From an uncultured Acetatifactor sp. (GTDB lineage Bacteria > Bacillota > Clostridia > Lachnospirales > Lachnospiraceae): a stretch of DNA of 23,162 nucleotides. Position 1 is the stretch's first letter. Every line of letters begins with the position of its first letter. Position numbers and translations under genes: made by a program. The stretch spans positions 1 through 23,162 of the forward strand of contig CAJUFI010000068.1 of assembly GCA_910585665.1 (NCBI GenBank), written 5' to 3'. The notes beneath the pieces were generated by a model that was given only the letters and a program-made list of their open reading frames with translations, searched no databases and was not told where the DNA came from. Below are positions 1 to 5,949 of this stretch, one piece after another.

Positions 1-64
1 ATTTCATCAACCGAGCAGCATGTCTTGCAAACCGTTCGTTTGCGAGTTTCTGAATGAATTTCAT
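1..64 (-). CDS. Start of an unidentified protein, cut by window edge
   Basis: Only the first 21 codons lie in the window, reading MKFIQKLANERFARHAARL and then off the left edge. The start is well supported: a GAGGTG ribosome site lies 6 bases before the ATG at 64-62, and a near-consensus promoter lies just upstream at 83-111. The N-terminus is basic and amphipathic with no clear signal peptide. It is too short to assign to a family. Confidence 0.6.
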   Translation of the reverse strand, partial: MKFIQKLANERFARHAARLMK

Positions 65-82
65 AGTTATCACCTCGGTCTT

Positions 83-111
83 ATGATAGCAAAGGAATTC
101 AAATTTGTCAA
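83..111 (-). promoter_or_regulatory. Sigma-A type promoter for the left-edge gene
   Basis: On the minus strand TTGACA (111-106) is followed by a 17-base spacer and TATCAT (88-83). The expected start point is about 10 bases before the ribosome site, so the leader is very short. Confidence 0.8.
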
Positions 112-170
112 TAATATTTTAATGTTTATCATTAATTTTTTATTGTTACATCTTATCGAGAAAAAACTCG

Positions 171-407
171 TCACCATATCGCAAAACCTACTGATATGAA
201 CGCCATTATTTTGCTATTTTGGGGGTTATCTTTTTGACATCGTCCAATGTAATCACAATTCCCATCCTCCAAATGAATCTGCGCCTGTCTCAAGCAAACG
301 CGATATCTGTCATCAACCTTGATTTTCATACATTCCTGGTCACAGGAGGGCTCTTCCGCCGGATGTCCGTATCATCCCCCTGGGCAGGCCGGAACCTGGA
401 TTTTCAT
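171..407 (-). pseudogene. Possible broken small Cys-rich protein
   Basis: One minus-strand frame is open for about 100 codons except for a single TGA at 374-372. From the ATG at 407-405 it reads MKIQVPACPGG, the TGA, then YGHPAEEPSCDQEC. From a second ATG at 329-327 it reads MKIKVDDRYRVCLRQAQ and on through a CDYIGRC motif to a stop at 173-171, 52 codons. The cysteine spacing and polar composition look protein-like. There is no convincing ribosome site before either ATG and I recognise no family. The most economical reading is a decayed gene with one nonsense change; chance open frame is the alternative. Confidence 0.3.
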
Positions 408-602
408 AAAGGCCACAGCCGCAGCCAAAAATTCATTCAGTTTTAACCGACTCCTGATAAGCAAACCTATCTTCCCATTTCAATCATTTTCTTTGCCGCT
501 TTTGTCCATCTGATTCATACATGAACCGACAAAATTTCATAGCTTCCCACCCGCTTCCCGGCCGACATTTGAACTCCTTTTCCCTCCATAGCAGCATAGA
601 TT

Positions 603-1206
603 TTACTCCCCAATCCCCTCCAGATAGAGAACCGTTCCCCGTTCATTTATATAGACCGTCGTATTCATTTTCCGCGTGTCCTTGACACCCTCCTGGAAAG
701 CAAAAGGGGCATCTTCTGCAATCCTCCACCTATGCTCCCTGCTTAGGAACTGTCGGAAAATAACTGATGCAACTTGTTTAGGAGAAAGCCCGGAAATACA
801 CGGAAAACGGCTATAAACTTGCATCAGTTATTTGTAGACAATTCCTTACCCCCTCCGGCACGAAGCGCAAATCCACTGCATCTTCGCAGTCCACAAACCT
901 CATCCCCTGCAGCTCACCGGTTATGTCATGGTCATAATAAGCAAAAACAGAAACCCTGACCGTGTTCAGCCCAATCCCTCCCGATGCCTCGCCGTACCAT
1001 TGCATTTTCGATGTCTCCGGCAGATCCGGGAAGTGGTTGTAAATCGGCTCTGTTTCTGTACGGATTTGAATATCTTCTGCGATTTCTCCCAACTGATATC
1101 CCGCTTCCGTCTCCCTGATTGAGAATCCATACTGCCCTGTTATGCGCTTCTCGTTTCCCTCTTTTTCAAAGATGATGATATGCAATCCATTGGAAGTAAA
1201 GTTCAT
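603..1206 (-). pseudogene. Unknown protein gene split by a palindromic repeat
   Basis: The gene starts with MNFTSNGLHIIIFEKEG at 1206, its ATG overlapping the TGA of the upstream gene (ATGA), so the two were probably translationally coupled. It runs to FVPEG near residue 119, where the repeat copy at 743-848 interrupts it. The rest (REHRWRIAEDAPFAFQEG to YLEGIGE) continues in a different frame to a stop at 605-603. Removing the 100-bp element plus one TTA (103 bases) joins the two parts in frame into a protein of 166 residues. As the sequence stands translation ends inside or just after the repeat, so the last third is lost. No family recognised. The partner gene encodes a lipoprotein-like protein, so the pair may act together at the cell surface; that is inference. 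Confidence 0.7.
743..848 (+). mobile_element. 100-bp hairpin repeat, copy 1 (MITE-like)
   Basis: The element at 746-845 is flanked on both sides by TTA. Its ends, GGAACTGTCGG and rightward GACAATTCC, are the outer parts of 27-base arms that match at 23 positions (stem core AATAACTGATGCAA). The centre carries a second short stem around AAAGCC and GGCT. It interrupts the 603-1206 gene, which proves it is mobile or was once so. It is annotated in the orientation where GGAA.TGTCGGAAAA is the left end. Confidence 0.85.
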
Positions 1207-1688
1207 TTCACATTCATCACCTTCCGAAAAACAGGAGCGCGCCTGCCGCTCATGCATGCATCCATATAGACATATTCATGCGCCATATCCTGCTGGAACG
1301 CTTCCACCACATGCCATCTGCCGCCTTTCTTCAATACCCGTATCCTCCGATAAACGGTTTCCGCTCCATCCTCCGGTTTATAAAACAGGTATAAACTTCC
1401 ATAGCCGATTCCTCCCAGGCCATCCCTTTCCTGCCTTGCGATGACCCGCCCCAGGCGCCAGCCTGTCTCCCCGCACTGGAACAGATCTGACACTTCTTCC
1501 ACCAACGCCATAGCGTCGTCTCCCCGGGACTCCAGTTCTATGTCATCTTCCATCAGCTCTTCGGCATATTGGGCCGGCGCTTTCCCACCCAGCCACCCGC
1601 AGGCGCTTATTGCGGCTGCCAGGCTCCCCAGGAACATTCCCCAGGCCAGCCATTTCAGAATGGCATCAAATCCTCTCGCTCTTTTCAT
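1203..1688 (-). CDS. Lipoprotein-like secreted protein of unknown function
   Basis: The start at 1688 (MKRARGFDAILKW) is chosen over a GTG five codons upstream because AGGAA lies 6 bases before it. The product is 161 residues. The N-terminus is basic, followed by a hydrophobic stretch ending in AISAC|G, which fits a lipobox, so the mature protein probably begins at that Cys and is anchored to the outer face of the membrane. The remaining 135 residues are acidic then mixed, with a YRRIRVLKKGGRWHVVEAF segment typical of small extracellular alpha/beta domains. I do not recognise a family. The stop overlaps the start of the next gene (ATGA). Confidence 0.65.
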   Translation of the reverse strand: MKRARGFDAILKWLAWGMFLGSLAAAISACGWLGGKAPAQYAEELMEDDIELESRGDDAMALVEEVSDLFQCGETGWRLGRVIARQERDGLGGIGYGSLYLFYKPEDGAETVYRRIRVLKKGGRWHVVEAFQQDMAHEYVYMDACMSGRRAPVFRKVMNVK

Positions 1689-1754
1689 ATTTTTCCTGCC
1701 CACCCCGCCTCCTGGTTTCCGCAGCTACGGAAAGGCGCCATGCTTTGTTCCTGA

Positions 1755-2160
1755 TCAATATACATTCTGCATCAATATTTCCAGTGTAGGATATTGGCTG
1801 ATATCATCTCCCCTTCCCTTAAAGGCATAATTGTATGTACACTGATCTTTTCCTACGGTGAAAATCTCGCTTTTATGGCAGGCAACAAAATCCCCCATCC
1901 CCTTTATAAGTTCTTTTCCCAGGGATTCATTATACTTTTCAAGCAAAGCTTCCCGCCGAAGCTTTCGGGGATCTTGCAATATCTTCCCGAACCCCAGCCG
2001 CTCAAACCGCCGTGCGTTCAGCCGCCGCTCTCTCTGCTGTGGGCACATCAGGCATGGCACCCCGAAACACAGCGCCTCATGGATGCTGTTCATGCCGCCG
2101 GCCGGTTCCCAGTCCGCAGCCCCAGCTGCTCCACCACTGTCCTCTGAAACTCTTCATTCC
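1755..2160 (-). pseudogene. C-terminal fragment of a UGT/MGT-type glycosyltransferase
   Basis: From 2093 the frame reads MNSIHEALCFGVPCLMCP and then NARRFERLGFGK, matching the nucleotide-sugar binding C-terminal half of GT1 macrolide/UDP-glycosyltransferases (usual form GGMNSxxEALxxGVPxxxxPxxxEQxxNAxRxxxLGxG). The two Gly before it are also present (PAGGMNS). Upstream the homology is lost into another frame (EEFQRTVVEQLGL), and the whole N-terminal acceptor domain is missing. The last 50 residues do not look like the family. The remnant cannot be a working transferase. It sits just after a terminator, with no promoter of its own that I can see. Confidence 0.6.
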
Positions 2161-2185
2161 GGTGGAAGACAGTCTATATTAACAG

Positions 2186-2231
2186 AAAAAGCGGCCGGAG
2201 GCATCTGGCACAAAACCGATGCCCCGGCCGC
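2186..2231 (-). terminator. Rho-independent terminator of the flavoprotein operon
   Basis: On the minus strand AGCGGCCGG pairs with CCGGCCGCT, with an inner GCATC/GATGC stem and a loop of about 12 bases, followed directly by TTTTT. It begins about 10 bases after the likely stop of the frameshifted small gene, so it closes the transcript coming from 4.1 kb. Confidence 0.85.
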
Positions 2232-2239
2232 TTCCGGCT

Positions 2240-2432
2240 TTAAATCTCCGTGCTGATTTCCGCTCCGCCGTGGAAGGTGAACCCCCGTCCAGTCCCAATA
2301 GACCGTTGCGTAATCCACAAGCCCCTGGAACGGCTCTTCACTGAAATCCACCAGCAGCCCCCGCACTGCCTCAAGCCCCCATGCGCTGTACTGCCATACC
2401 GTCCGCTTGTACTTGCTGTCGGAGCGCCGCAC
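2240..2432 (-). pseudogene. Small unknown gene with a one-base frameshift
   Basis: A GTG start at 2432 with GAGGAAAG upstream follows the flavodoxin-family gene by 11 bases. The frame reads MRRSDSKYKRTVWQYSAWG, then a VRGLLVDFSEEPF segment, then YWDWTG. At a run of five G (plus strand C run near 2282-2286) the reading breaks. With one G fewer it continues FTFHGGAEISTEI and stops at 2242-2240, just before the terminator, giving 63 residues. Without that correction the frame runs through the terminator, which is unlikely for a real end. Either a slipped homopolymer (mutation or sequencing error) or phase-variable G tract would explain it. No family recognised. Confidence 0.5.
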
Positions 2433-2443
2433 CTTTCTTTCCT

Positions 2444-2995
2444 CTATTGGATTGATTTCCCAAGCTCATAGGCTTTTTGCAGTTCCGGTTTCCCCTTGAT
2501 ATCGCCCACGTTTCCATTCCCTCCGGCAAGCACATGACCAAGATTTTTCCATTTTAAATGTTCCGTCAGATGGTCATAGTAAAGAACAACATCTTCAAAG
2601 CCATGCCCTTCCGCCGCCATCAGAAGCGCGCAGGCCCTCCCGTGTCCTCTGAGCAGGTTCCCATCACCCTCCTCCAATGCAAACAGGCGGTCAACGGCCA
2701 TCCGGAGCTGTCCGCTCATATTCCAGTAATACAGAGGCGTGGCAAGCACGACCACATCGCATTCTTTCACTGCCGGGTATATTTTGTCCATGTCATCCTT
2801 TTGGACACACGGGCATTCCCTGCTGCTGTGTCCGCCGAAACATCCCTTGCAGCCATGGATATCCATGCTGTCCAGAAAAAATTCCGCCACCGAATTTCCC
2901 GCTTCTTCCGCGCCCCTGGTAAATTCCGCGGCCAGGGCTGCTGTATTTCCCGCCCTCCTGGGGCTTCCGTTCAATATGACAACCTTCTTTCCCAT
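2444..2995 (-). CDS. Flavodoxin-family NAD(P)H-dependent FMN oxidoreductase
   Basis: A complete 183-residue flavodoxin-fold protein. The FMN phosphate loop GSPRRAGNTAAL is at residues 10-21, the CKGCFGG motif around residue 50 is usual for the iron-sulfur-flavoprotein-like/NADPH-dependent reductase group, and TPLYYWNMSGQLRMAVDR at about 105-122 is the flavin-contacting loop. It probably reduces a small acceptor such as a quinone or other electrophile with NAD(P)H in the cytoplasm; the substrate cannot be told. AGGAGG lies just before the ATG at 2995. It is the only intact member of a five-gene operon-like run whose other genes are truncated or frameshifted, and its upstream neighbour is a broken homologue. 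Confidence 0.85.
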   Translation of the reverse strand: MGKKVVILNGSPRRAGNTAALAAEFTRGAEEAGNSVAEFFLDSMDIHGCKGCFGGHSSRECPCVQKDDMDKIYPAVKECDVVVLATPLYYWNMSGQLRMAVDRLFALEEGDGNLLRGHGRACALLMAAEGHGFEDVVLYYDHLTEHLKWKNLGHVLAGGNGNVGDIKGKPELQKAYELGKSIQ

Positions 2996-3004
2996 ATCCT
3001 CCTC

Positions 3005-3503
3005 CTAAATCGCATCGGCCAGAGCCGCCGCCCTTTTGCAGCCATCCGTTTTGTCAATATCACCCACATTCAGCACGCCGGGGACCAGAACCTCGCCTAC
3101 CATCTTCCATTTGTTCAGGGCACACATACGCTCCATCGGGATGCGCACCCCATCCATGACCGACTTATCTTCCTCCTCACAGCAGGCGATCAGCGCGCAT
3201 TCCTTGCCTGCAATATCTTTTCCGCCTACGACAAAGGAAAATATCCGGTCAATGACGCCCTTGATCTGCGCCGGGATGGAATACCAGTAGACCGGCATCG
3301 TAAACACAATGGCATCCGCCTCCAGGATTGCCGGCGCTATCGTGTTGAAGTCATCATCAAAAGTACAGGCCTTCCCTGTGGAATAGCAGGTTTCTAACTG
3401 TATGCCCCTTCCCCTCCGCCGCTTTGATAAAAGCCTCCGTCATGGCAAAGCTGTTACCATTTTTACGCGGGCTTCCCGTAATAACAACAATTTTCTTACT
3501 CAT
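3005..3503 (-). pseudogene. Broken NAD(P)H-dependent FMN reductase
   Basis: The start at 3503 has a strong GAGGAGG site and reads MSKKIVVITGSPRKNGNS, the normal phosphate-loop N-terminus of the flavodoxin-like fold. After GKGHTV (near 3396) the frame is lost and hits stop codons. The continuation is in another frame, ETCYSTGKACTFDDDF, then TMPVYWYSIPAQIKGVIDR and on to a stop at 3005. Compared with the family about 13 residues are missing at the break, including the first Cys of the usual GGCxACxxC region, so a short internal deletion rather than a simple indel is the likely lesion. The C-terminal part remains open from 3307. Confidence 0.8.
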
Positions 3504-3545
3504 ACAACGACTCCTCCTCTATTCTTCCTTCCTGCTTTTTATAAT

Positions 3546-3572
3546 AAGCCGGCTTACACTTTGATCCGGCTT
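3546..3572 (-). terminator. Weak hairpin after the DUF4405 remnant
   Basis: AAGCCGG at 3546-3552 pairs with CCGGCTT at 3566-3572, starting at the stop codon of the upstream gene. The following minus-strand bases are AT-rich but lack a T tract, so this is at best a leaky terminator or a message-stabilising stem. Confidence 0.4.
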
Positions 3573-3821
3573 TCATAACCCTTTCAGCCATTCTGTCACC
3601 TGCTCCCTGCAATAGGGTATATCGCCGCAGTATATCTCCAATGGCTCTTCCGCAACCGTCCCGCCACAGATTTCTTTTATGTCTTCCACGTTAAATACAA
3701 TGCCGGCAACCTCATGGAAAGGAGCGCCTGTAAAGGAATACCCCAATAATGCCATAAACAGCAATCCCAATATGATATCAATGACTTTTTTTATCCTGCC
3801 TGCGGCATTATATTTATCCAT
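3573..3821 (-). pseudogene. Deletion fusion: DUF4405 N-terminus to flavodoxin C-terminus
   Basis: The 82-residue frame starts MDKYNAAGRIKKVIDI, followed by a membrane segment and SFTGAPFHEVAGIVF. This matches the first transmembrane helix and following His motif of DUF4405 membrane proteins (usual pattern DIxMxxLLxxLMxYxxTGxxxHEWxGI). From about residue 45, VEDIKEICGGTVAEEPLEI and then VTEWLKGL resemble the last helix and strand of flavodoxins. The parts usually belong to two genes, so a deletion of roughly one gene length appears to have fused them in frame. The product lacks the remaining DUF4405 helices and the flavin site. Start supported by GGAAAGGA upstream. The family readings are from memory of motifs. 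Confidence 0.55.
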
Positions 3822-3838
3822 GCCTGACTGTCCTTTCC

Positions 3839-4069
3839 TTACCCAATCCCTGCCTTATTCCGGTCTTCTTCTGCATCCTGCCCGGACACGGGCGTACCGG
3901 AATCATCCTGCTGTGGCAAAAGCAGATAACGAATACACAAGTATTTGCCGTCCAGATAGCCAAACAAAACAGCCTCATCCGTGAACAGCGCCTTTGCAGC
4001 TGCGCTGTTTCCCTCGGCAACGCTCTTGACAAACTTCATTGCAGCTGCTTCCATTGCCTGTCCTGGCAT
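3839..4069 (-). pseudogene. Truncated NTF2-like (putative lumazine-binding) protein
   Basis: The first 45 residues, MPGQAMEAAAMKFVKSVAEG, then AKALFTDEAVLFGYLDGK, match the N-terminal helix pair and first strand of small SnoaL/NTF2-fold proteins of about 115-125 residues. After that the homology ends and the tail is polar and unlike the family, so the C-terminal beta-sheet is gone. It is the first gene after the operator/promoter at 4105-4156 and is followed 17 bases later by the DUF4405 remnant. Function unknown in the family at large. Confidence 0.55.
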
Positions 4070-4104
4070 CTGCAGGATTGACTTTTCCTACTGTTGATAT
4101 CATT

Positions 4105-4156
4105 ATTATAGCGAGAATGAAACAGAAAACAAGTACGCACCTTCAAGTGCGATACT
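4105..4156 (-). promoter_or_regulatory. Promoter with overlapping HxlR-like operator
   Basis: On the minus strand TTGTTT (4132-4127), a 16-base spacer and TATAAT (4110-4105) form a promoter for the NTF2-like/DUF4405/flavodoxin genes. Directly over and upstream of the -35 is a near-palindrome, AGTACGCAC at 4132-4140 and GTGCGATACT at 4147-4156. A half-site of AGTA/TACT plus CGCAC/GTGCG is the kind of dyad bound by winged-helix regulators. A remnant HxlR regulator reads away from it on the plus strand, so this is probably its former operator. Confidence 0.55.
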
Positions 4157-4261
4157 AAGGAAGTGTCTACAAATAACTGCTGCAAGTTTATGGCAATTTT
4201 TATTGTATTTCCGGGCTTTTGCCTGAAGCAATTGCAGCAGTTATTTTCCGACAATTCCTAA
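4156..4261 (-). mobile_element. 100-bp hairpin repeat, copy 2
   Basis: The element occupies 4159-4258 between TAA and TAA (TTA in its own orientation). It is inverted relative to copy 3, 16 bases away. The stem core here is AACTGCTGCAA against TTGCAGCAGTT, differing from copy 1 at a base pair that changes on both arms. It lies between the operator and the HxlR remnant. Confidence 0.85.
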
Positions 4262-4277
4262 CATGAAGGTTATATAC

Positions 4278-4383
4278 TTAGGAATTGTCGGAAAATAACT
4301 GATGCAACTTGTTTAGGAGAAAGCCCAGAAATACAACGAAAACGGCTATAAACTCGCATCAGTTATTTGTAGACAATTCCTTA
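4278..4383 (+). mobile_element. 100-bp hairpin repeat, copy 3
   Basis: The element is at 4281-4380 between TTA and TTA. It is almost identical to copy 4 at 13.5 kb and opposite in orientation to copy 2. Its right TTA lies 7 bases before the ribosome site of the HxlR remnant, so it has replaced or displaced that gene's promoter region. Confidence 0.85.
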
Positions 4384-4403
4384 CCCAAAGGAGAGCGAAA
4401 GAA

Positions 4404-4574
4404 ATGGGCGAACGCCGCATATCACAGAAATGCTTGGAAACAGCAGGTTTCAGCTACACATTATCCCTCGTCAACGGGAAATACACAATGACTCTCCCTG
4501 CCGCACCTGCTGCCTGTACATCGGCGGCCCCAGCCAAACCGCTTGCCGGTGCACATACTCGCTTTTGGCTATGA
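4404..4574 (+). pseudogene. N-terminal fragment of an HxlR-family regulator
   Basis: An AGGAGAG site precedes the ATG at 4404. The first 32 residues, MGERRISQKCLETAG followed by FSYTLSLVNGKYTMTL, match the start of HxlR-type winged-helix regulators (usual FxYTLSLIxGKYKMxILYWL). The match ends exactly where helix 1 should continue; the next 24 residues (PAAPAACTSAAPAK and on) are low-complexity and the frame stops at 4572-4574. The whole DNA-binding helix and dimer region are missing. Together with the divergent operator at 4132-4156 it marks a once-complete regulator/flavoprotein module. Confidence 0.6.
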
Positions 4575-4701
4575 CCCGCTCCAATGTGCCCTGACTGCAA
4601 AAAGAAAATGACCTTTTGTTATAAAAAGACCTCCATCACCTGTCACCACAGCACTCCGCCGGAATATAATAAAAGAGAAAGAATTCTGCCGGAGGCCGGT
4701 C

Positions 4702-5043
4702 ATGGCAATCACATCCCTGGACATATTAAATCTGTCGCACTCTCTCAAAGACATCTGCGAGGTAAACTGCAATACTCCCGGATGCCTTTCCCAAGCCCTG
4801 AAAATCCTGATGCAGTACAACCTGCTCCAGGCCAATCTGCAGTTCTCCAAGCAGTTCTGCCAAGGCGATGACGTCCGGATATGTCTCCCTACCGCACCCT
4901 CCATCCATGCTCCGGCTGTCCCAGGCAAGGCTGTCTCAGACAAACCAGAGAACAGCGCACATGCTCCCTCTGTGCCTGCCGCTCCCAAGCCTCCCGTCCG
5001 TCTCGACATTGCCGATCCGTTCCTGGCGGATTACGAGAGATGA
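4702..5043 (+). CDS. Possible 113-residue protein of unknown function
   Basis: This is the only credible plus-strand gene. GGAGG lies 7 bases before the ATG, and a TATAAT at 4665-4670 could be its -10, though no good -35 is present. Residues 1-60 (MAITSLDILNLSHSLKDIC to FCQGDDVRIC) look like a compact helical domain with four Cys. Residues 65-105 are Ala/Pro-rich (APAVPGK, APSVPAAPKPP), typical of a flexible linker, and the end is acidic. No family recognised. It converges on the phosphopantetheinyl transferase gene with 45 bases between stops. Overlapping minus-strand frames of similar length exist, so a chance frame is possible. Confidence 0.45.
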   Translation: MAITSLDILNLSHSLKDICEVNCNTPGCLSQALKILMQYNLLQANLQFSKQFCQGDDVRICLPTAPSIHAPAVPGKAVSDKPENSAHAPSVPAAPKPPVRLDIADPFLADYER

Positions 5044-5088
5044 GACACATGGAAAAGGCCTGTCCGTAGGATTCAACCAAATCGAGAA

Positions 5089-5946
5089 TCAGCTGAATCG
5101 GCAGAACGCGATGCTGTACGCTTCCATGATGCCATATTCCTCCCACAGCAGGCCTCTCCCCTCCGGCAAAACAGCGGCTTCCGCTCCCCCCGGCACAGCT
5201 TTCCCAGGCAGCCCTTCCCCCGGCAGCAGATCCACCCCCAGCGCATCCGCGACACCCTTTCCCGTCAGCTTCCCATAGGCTTCCTTCCTGGCCCACAACC
5301 TATAGAACAGCCTCTCCCGCTCCTCTCCCGCCCGCTCCAGTGCCGTCCACTCCCGCTCCGGAAAGAAGCGCCGGGCCAGCTTCCCCACATCCTTCCCGCA
5401 GTGCTGCTGGATGTCCGCCCCAATCTCCTCCGTGGAGACAGCGCAGAGCACATACTCCCCGGAATGGGACAGATTGAAATAAACGGGCAAGTCCCTGAAA
5501 TAAGGCTTCCCCTCCTTTCCATATACATAAGCAAGGGAAATCGGCGATGTGCCATAAAGGAATTCCAGCAGTCCTTTGACGGAATACTGTTTTATTTCAT
5601 TCTGTTTTTCATATATTTTGGTTGTGCCAGCTTCCCCATCCGCCCACAGCCCAACCTGCGGCCTATTCCATGGTTTATTATTCGGCTTATTCCACAGCCC
5701 ATCCCCCGCCATGCCCATGCCTCCGCCTTCAGGCGCGCACATCCCGGCAGCTGCCGCCTCCCGCACCGCTGCCTGCAGCAGCAGCCCGGCCCCCAGGCTG
5801 GCAGCCCGGACCGGGCCGGGCCTGACACGCCGCGCCTTCCTCTCCCGCTCCTCATCCACATACGAAAAAGCCCTCGCAAGAAGGGCTTCTCCGTTTTCCG
5901 CATCCAGGAATTCTTCTATCGACAGAAGATACTTTGCCGCATACAT
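5089..5946 (-). CDS. 4'-phosphopantetheinyl transferase (Sfp type)
   Basis: The 285-residue product carries the Sfp-type motifs: NLSHSGEYVLCA near 158-169, the metal-binding IGADIQ at 176-181, and FYRLWARKEAYGKLTGKG at 214-231. It would move the phosphopantetheine arm of CoA onto a Ser of a carrier protein, in the cytoplasm. Asp in GADIQ and Glu in WARKEA are the expected metal ligands. Residues 65-120 form an unusual Gly/Trp/Asn-rich insertion (GDGLWNKPNNKPW) between the N-terminal motif and the core, making it longer than the usual 220-240. The ATG lies 4 bases after the aspS stop, so it is the third gene of the hisS-aspS transcript. No carrier protein, NRPS or PKS gene is nearby. Confidence 0.85.
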   Translation of the reverse strand: MYAAKYLLSIEEFLDAENGEALLARAFSYVDEERERKARRVRPGPVRAASLGAGLLLQAAVREAAAAGMCAPEGGGMGMAGDGLWNKPNNKPWNRPQVGLWADGEAGTTKIYEKQNEIKQYSVKGLLEFLYGTSPISLAYVYGKEGKPYFRDLPVYFNLSHSGEYVLCAVSTEEIGADIQQHCGKDVGKLARRFFPEREWTALERAGEERERLFYRLWARKEAYGKLTGKGVADALGVDLLPGEGLPGKAVPGGAEAAVLPEGRGLLWEEYGIMEAYSIAFCRFS

Positions 5947-5949
5947 CGC

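Noticed and set aside
372..374. In-frame TGA in a Cys-rich frame as possible selenocysteine codon
   Set aside because: No convincing bacterial SECIS hairpin directly after the TGA, no ribosome site before the upstream ATG, and no selenoprotein family match; nonsense decay is simpler.
774..959. Short open frames reading FRRKPGNT...LFVDNSL inside several repeat copies
   Set aside because: The similar peptides arise because the repeats are similar DNA; they lack their own start signals and run into unrelated sequence at each site.
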